DNA of 64,000 nt, taken from Fagopyrum homotropicum (Eukaryota; Streptophyta; Magnoliopsida; Caryophyllales; Polygonaceae). Position 1 is the first letter of the stretch. Each line of letters opens with the position of its first letter. The position numbers were made by a program, and so were the translations under genes. Where the stretch lies: the NCBI GenBank assembly GCA_033239125.1, contig BSWB01000006.1, positions 119,520,242 to 119,584,241 on the forward strand, in the 5' to 3' direction. Positions 1-12,525 of this stretch are shown one piece after another. A model generated the notes under the pieces. The model had not been told where the DNA came from. It ran no database searches and was given only the letters and a program-made list of their open reading frames with translations.

Positions 1-181
1 AGGTGTAGACCTTGATTCTTGCAAAGGTAAACAAAACAACATAATGATCAAAGAATATACATCCATCAGCAGCCCTAAGAAGTGCCAAAAAAATAAATTA
101 AATCATTACAGCGAAAGCCGATTAAAAATAGATTAAAAAAACAAAGCAAAATAGGAAAATAAGGCAGTGAAAACCGTATCA

Positions 182-1170
182 CTATCTAAGAGAGACAACC
201 TCGGCACAATTGGGAGATAGATTCAGTTCGGTCGAGAGTGATGTAGCAAGAGAGAAACCGGTAAAGCGGCTAATTTTAAGCTTAGACAGTTCAACCATAG
301 GATACGTTTCCATATGTGCTTCAACGGTATTGAATACTTCAATGATGCACTTGTTCATAGCCGAGACAAGGACTATGTGCTCCTCACTGTAAAAAAACAA
401 GATAAGATGGAGGCAGGTCCCTTTCATTCAATCCAACGAGACAACAACACCAAAATAAAATGTGAAAATAAAACCGGAATTTTTGTAACTTAAAGATGCG
501 GATTTACCTTGAGTTGGTGACAGAGATTTCCCTAACAGGTAGCATGGAGCCGCCTTTAGCAACCATCTTCTCTGCGTGGACGGCCAAGACATAAAGAACA
601 TGTCTACAAAGCAAAGGGTAAAATGAAAACTTTAAATAAAATTGTAGCACACGACAAGTAGAGGTAAAAACTTGAAAGGAGTTTCTATACCTGAGAAACT
701 TACCAAACCGGTCATCGGTGGAAGCGTCAACAGGGATCTCAAGCAGTTTAATGTATGGGGAAACAACTTTGCTCGTCTGCCTGCAATCGTCAACCGGAAT
801 AACCTCAGTTGAATTGATAAAATGGAGTTGCTTCTCGCCAGGGTAAGAGGCAAATCTTGGAGGTACTTCCTTGGCAATCATGTTACGTATGTCGTAAATT
901 CTTCCACGTAACAAAATCTCGCTGTAAACATCGATGTCGAGGTCAAAGAGCATCGCGGTGAGCTTAGTTCCCTACATGCAAAAGAATGAAACAAGTTATC
1001 AGCTGATATTAAATAAAAAATCAACAAATTAAGAGAAGCTTTAAACCGTGATTCACTTGTTTGTCCCCAAAAACAAGGCTTTGGTAGCTAACCCTTGAAG
1101 CACTTTGTTGCTTAGGTTGTTTATCAACAACCTTGATGCGAACAAACTCTGCGCGTGCCTTGTTAGTTAA
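182..1170 (-). CDS. RPA1-like (DUF223-type) OB-fold protein, partial, four exons
   Basis: Four minus-strand exons join in frame: 1170-1057, 971-691, 603-508 and 386-182, all bounded by GT-AG, about 231 residues ending at a TAG at 182. The text LVFGDKQ-GTKLTAMLFDLDIDV, then GRIYDIRNM, and a last exon with VELSKLKISRFTGFSLATS resembles the single-strand DNA-binding OB folds of plant replication protein A large-subunit homologues, including the lineage-specific DUF223 group often carried by Helitrons. Family members would bind ssDNA in the nucleus. A GTAAGT donor at 703-698 looks stronger than the one at 690 but would break the frame. No convincing first exon was found, though an ATG at 3102-3100 opens MENTPSSLLL. 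The protein is much shorter than a full RPA1 (about 600 residues), so this is a fragment, a small paralogue or Helitron cargo. Confidence 0.6.
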
Positions 1171-3320
1171 CTATGCCAGCATCATAGTGAGCTTCGGCAT
1201 AATGGCTACTTATTAAACGATGCAGGAACTCGTTAAACGGTGTCAGCAAAGGACGGCAAATTTCAAAAAACGGAAACCAATTTACTCAACCAAATACCAA
1301 GATGAATAAAGCAGTTGCGGTGATAAAGGAAGACAAAGTAAGAAATCTGGCACTGTTATACAACATGCAGAAACTAAATAAAGACAACAATGAAACTAAT
1401 TAAAAAAAAACATCGTGTAAACAATGGTATGGCAATAGCTGTGTGCAAAGACAAGGAGATAAAAATAAAGAGGGAACATAAGAGTGGATCACCTATATAG
1501 CAGTTTAGCGGTAACGTTTTCAACCGCAAACCAACAGCACAATTGTCTTACTACAAGGCGTTAATTGTAAAAAACCAACGATAAATGTGAGTGGTATATA
1601 GAGCCCGGAAGAACGTTCTAATAGACTAAAGGATAGACAAAAAAAATTAGGTTATTAGGTAAAGAACAAAGTAAACGATTCATAGGTAAAAAAATTTGTT
1701 TTCAAAGACTACGACAATAACAAAATGTCTCTGTTGGCAGAGCGAAGCCGTTATCGAGACGAGATCTGAAAAACATTATGCCAAGTGGTATCATCATTAG
1801 ACAACAAAAAATCAAGCAAAACAAGTACATGACAATCGTTCTCGGATAGTCATAATACGACTGTCATCGAGAGTACTATCATCGAGAATACATTATACGA
1901 GTACATAGTTTGCATAGAATCTCTGATAATATATAACCGATCCCATGGTGCCAAAGCTGCAATGTGCAAAGGAAACTTATGAAATACTTTAAACTCAAAA
2001 ACAAAAGTAAAACCACAACGAAGTCATATAGCAGGGTTAACTAACGTCGTTACACGGAATAATGTGACAATGTTGCCTCAACTTGAAATCTGAGACGAAC
2101 GACAAATAATAGGTGACAGAAAAAACACCCTCCGCTGGCCAAAACGGAGCCGTCATCGAGGTGGAAATCAACCAAATATACAGTAATTAGTCGAGTAAAT
2201 GTACATGCAAGAGATAACATCAAAGCAGTAAGAAATACAAATCCTCTTATGGTTCAAATCCATTTATCATCGAGGATTAACCTGAACACCTTAAAGTAAA
2301 ATCACCAAGTTAGAGCCATCAAAAAATTAAAGAAAGAAAATCAGGGGGTGTGAAAAATACGTAAGAATATACAAAACTCTTATAGTCTTCCATCGACCGT
2401 CATCGAGAAAAAAATTTAGAACCACAAGAATGGAAATAACTCCCTGCTAGTCACTAACCGACTGTCATCGAGAGAAATATAAGGAACATAAAATCAACGA
2501 ACAATATGAAGTTGAACCCAAATAAGAATCAGACAAACACTAAGCAAATGCTTTACAAAGTAATATCCTTAAAAGGGAGGAAAAACATGTATATTACAAA
2601 GCTGCTCCATGGCATTGAAATTGGAAAAACCGGTGAAAACCATTAGGCTCTAACTATGTACGATCGGATAGAGACGAAGGTAAGAAAGGGTCTGAATGTA
2701 AGGATTTGAAGTCTCATCTCATTTAAATTTAAAACATATAAACTAAAGAACAATGGGAATAAAGAAATCAATAAACTAAAGCCTCGGGAAATCGAAAAGT
2801 AATATTTGGATCCCAACAACATGAAATTAAACATGAACTTAGACCTGCAAGAAGAATAAAAAGAATGCAAAAAGGCACAGGTTTTGGAAAGGCAAACGTG
2901 TGTGAATGCATTTATAATGACTCAGGGACGGTGTAGAGAAAGAGCTTCGGATGCACATGCAAAATACCAAAACCTAATCTAACACGCATAAGACACATGT
3001 CTCGGTAGACCGCCAACTGTTAAAGCTAAATGCATACCTGCAGATAGCAAAGTTAGTAGAAATCTTCATATGGCAGAAGCAATGATGACGGCGTGTTCTC
3101 CATAACAAATTTCGGCGAGGCATTTTAGGAAGACAAAAAGATACAACATAAATGAAGCGGCAAGATAAGGATAGGATTTTTAAAATAATGGGCCAACCGA
3201 TCTATGAAAAAAGGGGCCCAACTGAAGGACGGAAGAAAGGATAATCGGCCCAAGGCCCGCCACTATAGCAAATCTCCAACTCCCACTTATAATGTATAAA
3301 GGATATTGTATTGTATTACG
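1171..3320. other. Gene-free interval with a dispersed GTCATCGAG motif cluster
   Basis: No reading frame of substance is seen. Between about 1725 and 2475 the motif GTCATCGAG or a one-base variant occurs about seven times (near 1751, 1865, 1880, 2153, 2263, 2395 and 2463), usually preceded by CC or CT. Two of the copies sit in a longer shared context (CTGTTGGCAGAGCGAAGCCG near 1731 and CCGCTGGCCAAAACGGAGCC near 2134). This suggests an old, degenerate tandem repeat. The interval could be the first intron or upstream region of the RPA-like gene. Confidence 0.45.
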
Positions 3321-4340
3321 ACGATAATGACAGTTTCATTATTCAAGTTCTCATAAATACTAGTTTTCTTATATATATGAAGAAAAAAAACTCTCAAATA
3401 ATATAAATTTACATTCATAAAATTACTATATAAAAGTTTTAGATTTTAGGATTTGAATATACTACTAAATTTCTTCAAAAATATTTTATTTATTGTTAGT
3501 TTATAATTAATATAAAGCATATGTTAGTCATTTATGTAAAAGTAAAAAAATATAAGGAGGAAAAATCTATCAACTAGAAATTGAACCCACGACTTCAACC
3601 AAAAAAAAAAGAAATTGAACACATGACCATTAAACTTCTTACATGCATCATTACCACCGAGATATGATAACACTTGTGACTTTTGACATACTTTTTATTA
3701 ATACATTATTTAACTTTTGGGGGTGGGTTGGAGCAAACTCTAGTCCACCCCTAGATCCGTGCCTGAAATGATGATATTTTCTTACTCAAACGTATTATCA
3801 AGGCGTAGAGAGTAGAGACATGCACAAGTTTTAACTTTATTGACTAAATAGGTCATAAATTATTAATGTTTGTGTCATTTTATGAAACTATAAACTTGGA
3901 CGAAATCTGTAATTATCCAAAGTGGCATGAGGTGGTTTGTGAAATTTCAAAAGTTCGGGTTGTTAACAAAATATAAAAACTAGGCCACATTTTTGTAACT
4001 AGGTCAACCCACTCACATTGGCCCAACGCGATGACTCAACTTAGTGACTGACTTAGTCATTTACAAATCGAGAGAACATGTTGGAGACATGACACCAATT
4101 ATTGACACCGACCAAGCAATATGAGAGGAGAACGATTTAGTGGATCTGTGCCTAACCAAATTTGTTCGGATCTGGAATTGGTGAGAAGGTAAAGCCAAGG
4201 GGATCAATCTCGAGGTCGACGGATCTAGTCAAGGTAGGTTAGATTCATGAATAAGGTTATGAATATAATGCAAATACAAGTTTTCATCTCCACAAACAAA
4301 CCCATATTCGTTTTCCTCTTCGTACCTATCTCGCATTTTA
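3321..4340. other. AT-rich intergenic DNA, nothing recognised
   Basis: Low-complexity AT-rich sequence with no coherent reading frame. The phrase around 3719-3770 (GGGGGTGGGTTGGAGC and the CTAGATCCGTGCCTG following it) resembles the degenerate ends common in plant repeats, but no paired terminus was found. Confidence 0.3.
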
Positions 4341-4349
4341 ATATTGTAC

Positions 4350-6700
4350 AATTGGTTGCAATTGAGAATATCACATTTTGATTTGTGTGAAAGGTTCAAA
4401 TTAATTTGGTATATACGTTAGGAGATATTCATCATATTATCAATTTAGTTGGGCTCAAGAGAGATTTCTTGCCCACGATATTAAGGAATTCATTAAACAT
4501 ATCATCTGTGAAGTATTATGAACTGAATGTTGTATCTTGCATATACGTATGTTAATACTTATATACACAATAAGCTAACAAAAGAACTTAATAGATATCT
4601 TAACAATATGGGAAAGAACTATTGTCCGGAATTATGAGGAAAAAAAATTAGAATTCAACAAACAAGAAAGACAACACACAGATTTATAGTGATTTACCTA
4701 GTAATGACTACGTCCACTTTTGGAGAGATTTATTAAGGAAGTTCAGAATATAGATAAACAGAGGATAACCAGATTATTTGGAGGTAATGGGAACGCTACA
4801 ATATATGGATTAATGAAACCCTAAGTTATACTTGATAGTAAAGTATAAGACTAAGTCAAACAATAATGGCTCAAACAAATGACAAGCCAATGCATATCAA
4901 TAAATCTCCGCACTGACTTGAATCCTCATAGATATACTAGATGCATTAATCAATGCTCAGGCTAACTCCTCTCTTTATCTTGATGTACATATTAGACACT
5001 CAACAACTTCTGACATTTAGCAAGTCCAAACAATGTTGAAACTTGCTACGAGGTACCGGTTTGGTGAACCTATCGGCAGGATTATCAATAATCCCTACTT
5101 TCTTGACTTTGATCATCTCAGTTTCTCAATAAATGATATATGACGTCAATATTCTTAGTCCTCTCATGATGAACTTGCTCCTTGGCCAAACAGATTGCAC
5201 TTAGACTATCACAATATACAATAGCTTGATCATGATTTATACCTAAATCACTAACCAATCCCTTCAACCATGATTCCCTATTTAGTTTTTTCTGTCAATG
5301 TCATGAACTTTGCCTATGTGGTAGACAAAGTGACCATTGATTGTAAGGTTGTCTTCCGACTCACAACAGAACCACAAAGAGTGAAAAAAATAACCGGTCA
5401 TAGATCTTCTAGTATCAACAAATCCTGCATAATCAAAATCAGAATACCTTGTGACTAAACAATGTGTATTATTCCCAAAAATGAGCCCAATGTCACTTGT
5501 ACCTCAAAGGTACCGAAATATCCTCTTCACAACTTGCTAGTGTTATTTTTCTAGTTGCCCTATGAACCTACTCAGGACACTAACAAATTGTGCCAAATAT
5601 GATCTTTGACAAACCATATACATCAAACTCCGTACTACACTAGCATAAGGGACTCTTGACATATACTCTTTTGGCTCATCTGACTGAGGTGAAAAAAAAG
5701 TGGTAAGATGAATGTTAACAACACTAAGTGTATCAATAGACTTGGTTGATGACATTTCAAACCTTGACAACATCTTTTTAATGTAGTCTTTTTGTGATAA
5801 GAAAAGCTTTTTTATGACCCCCTATCTCTAAGAATCTCCATTCCTAGAATTTTTTGAGTTGCTCTCATATCCTCTATCTCATCTCTCATTATTGTAGACC
5901 ACTGTGCAGCTTCAGATCGACCCATATACAACTTCTTTATAGGTGGATGGTTCATGAATATCCACCTCTTCAACAACCTGTAGAGCATAACCAAGCATAT
6001 CCTTAAAACCGTACCTTTGTGGAGGTCTTACTCTAACTCTTCTTAAGGGTCCCTCAGCTAAGTTATAGTGAATAACTTTTGGTGGTTGATTTTCTAATGT
6101 TGCAGATTCGGATAGATCAGCTTCTGAATATGGATATTTCTCTTCTTCTCGAGGAAGAAACTGGATCTTCACTTGTTTATCAACACTGCTACTCTCTCAT
6201 TATTCCACTGACTTCACCATCAAGTTAAGCATAATACTCTCATCAAAAAGGACACTTCTACGTACTTAGAATAACTCTTTTCTCGGATGGAAATCAAACT
6301 CTATATCCCTTGACACCATCTCCATAGACTACAAACACTCATTTCTTTGCTCGAGGCTCAAGTTTACCTTCACCGACATGATAGTAAGCGGTACAACCAA
6401 AAATCTAAGGTTAGAATAGTCAACGGACTTACTAGACCACACCTCATAAGGTGTTTTCAGTTTATGCTCAAGTAACATGTTGTAGTCAATGTTGTTGTCC
6501 AAAACCTCTTATTCGGTTTTTCTTTAATGAGCATGCACCTCACTCTCTCTAGTAGAGTATGTTTCATCCTCTTAACTACACCTTTATGTTGTGGTGTATG
6601 CATGCGTGTATGATGACGAGCAATTTCAGCATCATTGCATAACTAATCAAATATAGACGAGCAAAATTCCAGACCATTATCAGTTCGCAACCTTTTGGAA
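4350..6700 (-). mobile_element. Ty1/copia retrotransposon remnant 1
   Basis: Read on minus from 6700 to 4965: an integrase piece with RTDNGLEFCS and the text MHTPQHKGVVKRMKHTLLER (GKAERxN-type region), the integrase-RT linker (6172-5912), the start of RT with SEAAQWSTIMRDEIEDM, then directly KILGMEILRDR, the segment PYASVVRSLMYMVC (5773-5543), and RNase H ending FTKPVPRSKFQHCLDLLN near 5070-4990. A purine-rich PPT-like stretch (GTGCGGAGATT) follows near 4905-4915, after which a 3' LTR would lie; its outer end is not defined. The RT core with YVDD is missing by deletion near 5860. Frames are broken throughout. Dead element. Confidence 0.8.
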
Positions 6701-7590
6701 TCATTTTTTATAACATTTGTCAGAGATATTTTCTTGCCACATATCTTGTGGGTTCCGGTCAAAACAAACGCCAGGAATGGAAGTGTTAGCTTCATAATTC
6801 CGAGTACTATAATTTAGATTACTCATACGTATAAAATAATGTGATGAATGAAAAAATAATGCTAAAAATGAGTGTATTAAATGCACATTATGAGATTTTA
6901 TTGTGGAGAAAATTGTCACACATCGAAGGTGGGAAGGTTCATGGAACACCGTATATGTAACTATATAATATATGTATCATATGGTTAACTAAATTTACTA
7001 AGAGACACCCTATCCTTGCTAGATCACACGCACGCGTGCCGAGTCGTGGTGTGATTCAGTTGCAATTTGCCGGTTTGGTGGTTTAGGGGATAGTTGGGTT
7101 GGCCACCTATCTTTTTGTTTTTGTACTGACCAAAATTCCATCCTCAGAATCTTATTTGACTAAAAGTCAAACGATGGTCTAGTCTAGTCCAAACGGATCT
7201 GATTTAGCCCGTCAATGAAGTAGTCAAACGGATTGTTGACACATCCACACGCCCGATCCAATCCAAAACAAATATAATACTCTCTAAAGATTTGTTGACA
7301 AATATATGTGCATAAATGAGAGGTCGATAGTGAATCTCTCTAGATAAGTGACGCTAATAACTCCCTACAAGCTACCTAATCTCCTCATTCTAGATACAAC
7401 GATCATCCATATCTTCTCGATCTCTCCTCTCAATTCCAAGAATTTCAATGTATGACAGTGCAACACAAAAGGTTCTTGTAGGCTTGTGGATTTAGTTACA
7501 AAATCTGAAGCACAACAATAGTTGTATCCTGGGATTGTAATCGATCGATCAAAACCTTCGTATTAGGGGAAATTTAAGAGTTAAGGAAAG
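6701..7590. other. Unassigned repeat-like DNA between two copia remnants
   Basis: No protein similarity recognised. The stretch 7020-7560 has the mixed composition of an LTR and lies just downstream, in element terms, of the second copia RNase H, so it may hold that element's 3' LTR. Paired LTR ends could not be found. Confidence 0.3.
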
Positions 7591-8830
7591 AGCGTCTTTC
7601 CTATGCTACTTTGATCCATTCATGATTCATACGACTGAATTCCTTATGATCTTTAATAGATAGGTCTTACACTTTCGTCATTAAATCGGCAGGATGATGT
7701 GCTGACGTGGTGAAGAATGTTTAAGTGTCCTTTTTTCACTTGATCTCAGATGGTGTGACAATCGATCTCGCTATGCTTGGTCCGGTCGTGAATGACTGTG
7801 TTATTGGAAATATGAATAGTGGATTTGTTGTCATAATGAAGTCGCATTGGGTAGTAATGTGATATCTCAAGTGACTTTAAAACTAACTTTAACCACATCA
7901 ACTCACAAGTTATTTATCTCTTCATTTTCCAAGTTATAGGATACATAATTAGGAATATGAAATACCCCGTAGTTGATTTATGTGTTAGTGGACATGCCGC
8001 GTTGTTTGAGTCTTGGAAAGCCCAAAGGAAAAGATCTTTGAGCTAGATAAGAATATTCGTAGAGAAAATGCACTTTTAAAATATCGTAATACACGAAATG
8101 CAGCTTTCCGGTATGTTTGACAGGAGTCTGCATTTGTTGTGACAAAAAAAGAACCGAATAAGACAACTCAGATCGTGTAATTGTCAAATAAATTAAACGA
8201 ACGTCAAGCTTGCACAAGCCTTCATGATCTGATTGGACAATGCTTTCATTGAGTTGTATACCATGACCGGGATCAAGCGGAAATGACCTTGGTTTGCAAC
8301 CCAACCGCCCAATTTCTTGCAAAATATCGAGTGTGTATCATCGTTGATTGAGTAGAATCCCAACTAGAGAATATACAATTTCAATGCCTAGAAAAAATCT
8401 TATAGGCCCGAGGTCCTTCATAGGAAACAACGATGTAAATAGGTCTTGAATCTTAAAATTGTTGACGGATTATATTGTTAGTAATTAAAAGTTTGTCAAC
8501 ATAGATGAAAACTTTAATATAAATCAATATGTGGTAATAGAAAAATGTATGGTACTCATACGATTGAAAGAAACCGTATCCTGTTAGAGTTTTCCCCAAC
8601 TTATGCAACTGATTTCTAGTTGTTTGACAAAGACCGTAGACAAATTTTCTGAGCTAGAAAACCTTGGACAGGTACGAAGATCCAAAACTAGGTTGTGGAG
8701 ATATATAAACTTTCGCATCCAAAAATTTGTGGAGAAACGCAATATGGACGTCCATTTGATGAATCTCTTAATTACGTATACAAGAAACAAGGAAATGTTT
8801 AACTATTACCAATCTAGCTTGTAAAGCTCA
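7590..8830 (-). mobile_element. Ty1/copia retrotransposon remnant 2
   Basis: Minus-strand pol pieces in shifting frames. From 8790 to 8600 there is RT text (IHQMDVHIAFLH, then a corrupted YGL-Q motif). From 8322 to 7978 the segment MQEIGRLGCKPRSFPLDPGH and LCKLDVRLIYLTITRSELSY matches the region between RT and RNase H in copia elements (LIYLxxTRPDI). From about 7860 to 7610 RNase H text follows: LHYDNKSTIHISNN, then HDRTKHSEID, then ADLMTKV, with in-frame stops. The gag and integrase parts are absent. It differs in sequence from remnant 1, so it is a separate family or lineage. Confidence 0.8.
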
Positions 8831-9017
8831 ACGTGACAGGTCGAACGATGATGTTTAATTGTTGCCAATTTTTCCATTGGCATGTGATCTTTTACTACAC
8901 CACTTCTTATTTCGGCTAATGATGACCTCTAGGATTTGGACCGTTTCCGAAAGTGTGTGTACATATATAGGTTGTGAAATGAAGGGGAATCATATGATAA
9001 ACAACAATTTTCAAATC

Positions 9018-10023
9018 TAAGGTTGTGTTTGGCATGTCATAAACACTAGTGTTTATGAGGGTAAGGAAACTAAACGGGTGTTTGGCAAGCCAACAAAATA
9101 CTAGTGACTAGTGTATTCGGAAGTGTTTTTAAAACCCTCATGAAAGCAAGGGTTTCTCATACTAAACTGGTGTTTTCTGTGCAAAATGATGCTATTGCCC
9201 ATATAATTATTTTGTTTCTCAATGTGTGACCAAGTATGTAAAAACACTTTCTCCCCCACAAACCTTTTTCATAATGAAGAATTTGAAAATGGCTCATCTT
9301 GCTCGAAGAACTAAGGTACAGAAGAATGAAAGTACATAAGAATGAAGACTAAAGGGCGACGAGGGAAGAATATAAAACCTTCTCCATTTTTGCTTTAGGA
9401 AGAGAAGGAAGACTCGTGGAGGCTTTTGATTGGCTAGTCTACGACTACTCCTTCTCGCAGGCTTCAAACCTTTCTCTACAACTTCTCCAACCTTCCACAG
9501 TAGCAGATGCGATTAACATAGAGTTTGGAAGTTTGAATGATCAAACAACGGTTATGTTGTCTTCCATATCACTCCATTGATCGTCGGAGTTCCCATGGAT
9601 CTTGTAACATTGAGCTTGCAGATCCATTTTATTGCCCTCGTTTCTACAGTCTTCCACTATAGCAGATGAACCCCAAATTTGAAATTGGGATCCTAATTAG
9701 TCGACTTCAATCCCTCAAACCAGATCTAGTTCTTGTGGGTCTGATTTATTTCTTGTTCGAATCATCATATCAGAGAAATTTCGACTAGATGCAAGGAAGA
9801 AACCGAAATAGGAAACCCAAAATTTCTTATTGAATGACGATGGCCTTTTTAGCCTCATGTGCATATCATGTGATATATTAAAAATCTATAAAGAAACACT
9901 AGTGTAAGTAGTTGATGCAATCTAACACTCGTTAGTGTTTAAAAACACTAAACACTAGTATTTTCCGAAAATCATCCCAAAAAACACTAGTGTGTTTTGT
10001 GCTGCATGCCAAATACAACCTAA
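9018..10023. mobile_element. Non-autonomous PIF/Harbinger (Tourist-like) element, 1.0 kb
   Basis: The element body is 9021-10020. Its left end reads GGTTGTGTTTGGCATG and its right end is the reverse complement with one change (CATGCCAAATACAACC). Both ends are flanked by TAA (9018-9020 and 10021-10023), the 3-bp target duplication typical of PIF/Harbinger elements, and a GTGTTTGG-type terminus is usual for this superfamily. Just inside both ends the palindrome AACACTAGTGTT and variants recur several times, probably subterminal binding sites. No transposase frame is present, so mobility would depend on a partner in trans. The interior (about 9290-9800) is not repetitive and might be captured sequence. 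Confidence 0.82.
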
Positions 10024-11895
10024 GTTTTGGAGCTTGGCCTCCAAGCATGTTCTTGGTGTTTTTTAACTTCATTGGGCTATAACTTTTGATTCGTAACTCC
10101 AAATCACTTCTTCTTTCAAAGTTTCTTATTTGTTGAGATCTTTCTACCTATGTCAAGTTTGAGTTTGTTTGATCTTGTTATTTTTGATATGTTAGGCTAG
10201 ACCTTATCTAGGTTTGGAGTCAAAGTCCCAAACCATATTTTGTTTACTTTGTTTAGTTTTATGATATGAATGGATTTTTGTGTATGATTGTGTAACAATA
10301 TGAGTTTTTCCTAGACCTAGATGATATATCTTCATGCTTGGTGATATTTTACATTGTAAAGTGGTTTAAATGTGCATGTTTAGGGTTTCTTGCAAACAAT
10401 GAGACTTCTTCATGTTTTGATTCTATTAAGTGCTATGGTTAATCATCTTCTTTAGCTCGACGAGTTTATGTGTAGAAGATTCATGCATTTGTATAAACCC
10501 CCATGTTGTTTGGACAGAGTACTTTTGAATGTAGGAAGCTCTAGTTGTGTGTTTATCATCCTTTGAAAGTGCATAATTTGTGATACATTGCAAATAAAAT
10601 ACTCTTTGATGTCTTGTGTTATCTTACTTGCTTTCACTTGTGCCTTAAACTTGACATGGTTCACGTAGCGACAATTTTTATCATGATGGAGTAGAATGTT
10701 TAAGATGATACATGTCATGTTTTGATCTGTTTTGCTCTCCCTCTCAAGATGGTTCACATGTAGTTGTGCTTTGTGTATCTTCGTATTATGCCGTATAGGA
10801 ACTTAACTTGATTTCTTCGATACACCGACAATATAGTTGATGATCAAGTAGGTATACTTGGATATAGTATTGCTTAAAATTGATTGCCCTTCATACCTTG
10901 TTTGCATATTTTTGTCCATTTTTGTCCATCTCATTTACGCAACAAGTTTCTGGAAATAAGCTTTTTATCTTTTTATCTAATTTGGCCTTAACTTCCAAAT
11001 GTTTTATGGGCCACATTTGCGTAGTATAAGTAGCTAATTTTCAGATGTTAGAAGGGTTCGGATTTTATTCTTTTAAAACCTTACTTGTGACGCTAGTTTT
11101 CCCTTTTCTGCTCAAATTCAACAAGAACGCTTTGTTTGCGAATGTGTTGAGTTTTGCTGATCCATTCTCGCATTGTGACCCTTCCTTGAGGTATTATATT
11201 GATTTACGCAAGTTTTTCCTTTCGTTTTACTTGTTTTGAAATTTATGTATGTTATTTTTCCTTTTATACATTGTTTTGCAAATTTCATTATGTGTGACTA
11301 ATTTCGTATGATCTTAGGATCGGGTGAACTCTATAATGAATTGATTTACTATTATGTATGTGTATTGTTGAACGGAAATCAGTTGTTTGTGTTTTACCTT
11401 AGTACTTTATTCCGACCTTGACCTTAACCCAAGTTCGATCCCTTTGTCGCATGCGTTTAGAATTGTCTTGAGAATATAATAGATCAGTTTTCTATGAAAA
11501 CGTGTTGATTATATTGGACCTTATAGTAATGAACTTGGTTAGAAGAAAGACGTCTACCTTTACCTTAAGGGTTCTCGGTTGTCATAAACTTACCTGTTTT
11601 TATTTTCTGCGAGAGTGTGGTCTGTCTTGATTTTTCCACGTATTGGGGTTGAGTTAGCACAACTTTATACATCGAGAGATGATAAATCGATCTAACAAAA
11701 CTAACCTAATTTTTCAGGTTGAGTTGATCCCAATCTTTTTTACAAATAACTTACAAGATACAGGTAATAATTACTTTAATGTATTTTATACCGAAGCTAA
11801 TTTAGTTCAGTAAGTTACCGGATAGGCACGTGGCCTTATTCATCGCAAAATTTCAGCCCACTTCTGTAACAATTAAAGCCCATTTACAAATTGGT
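10024..11895. other. Gene-free interval, possible old LTR-element leader
   Basis: No coding capacity is evident. The style of sequence (T-rich, a tandem TTTTTGTCCA at about 10910-10930) resembles untranslated leaders of plant LTR elements, but I find no LTR, primer site or gag. Confidence 0.3.
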
Positions 11896-11899
11896 TTAA

Positions 11900-12525
11900 C
11901 AAAACCAGACCCAATTTCCCTTCATGATCGCTAGTCCTTACGCCACCGGGTAGGCACCGTCGACAACTTCACATTCACCGGAATCCGTGATACAAGCCAC
12001 CGGCGTCTTTGAGGCGAGCCTGGAACAGCCTTCCTCTGGCAAATCCGAGGCTCCCCACTCTCGACGACACCCCAACTGCAACAAACTTCGTCGCAAAGCT
12101 TCGTAGTCTTGCGAGCTCGGATATTGGCGAAACTTCCGACGAAGCCTGACCGGAGATTTTTCTTCACATCGGAATGGGAACGAGCCCATGTTTCCGTTTG
12201 ATTACGCATTCCTCCAAGCGCACTTCACCGGACATTCGAACGGCGTTTATTCGTCGGATTTGCCGATTAGTTCGTCGTTACCGTTTAATTACGCGCGTTT
12301 ATCGCAGTTCAACGGTCTTCGTTGTCGGATCCCGGATCGGGAATTTCGACCCGAATTTTGGATGCAGGTAAATTCTATATCGTAATTCGAAAATTGATTT
12401 AAATGCTTAATCGAATGCTTTTGATTAATTAAGTAATCAATTCGAAATTGCTGTCCACCGCTTGATTTGCCCAACAGCTGATCTTCGTTTTCCGATGACT
12501 TAGGCCTGCAGGATTGCTTAGGTAT
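11900..12525 (+). pseudogene. Laccase pseudogene (tandem partial copy)
   Basis: This stretch aligns by eye to exon 5, intron 5, the end of exon 6 and the 3' flank of the laccase gene 2.2 kb downstream. Shared landmarks are GCTAGTCCTTACG (11929), GCAAAGCTTCGTAGTCTTGCGAG (12092), CCAAGCGCACTTCACCGGACATTCGAA (12214), AATTTCGACCCGAA (12342), TGATTTGCCCAA (12461) and the UTR words TTCCGATGAC and TAGGCCTG (12490-12510). It has at least two internal deletions of roughly 90 and 130 bp, several frame breaks, and has lost the copper-binding HPLHLHG and HCH regions. Remains of intron 5 are retained, so it arose by DNA duplication and not through mRNA. It lies directly upstream of the functional gene. 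Confidence 0.85.
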
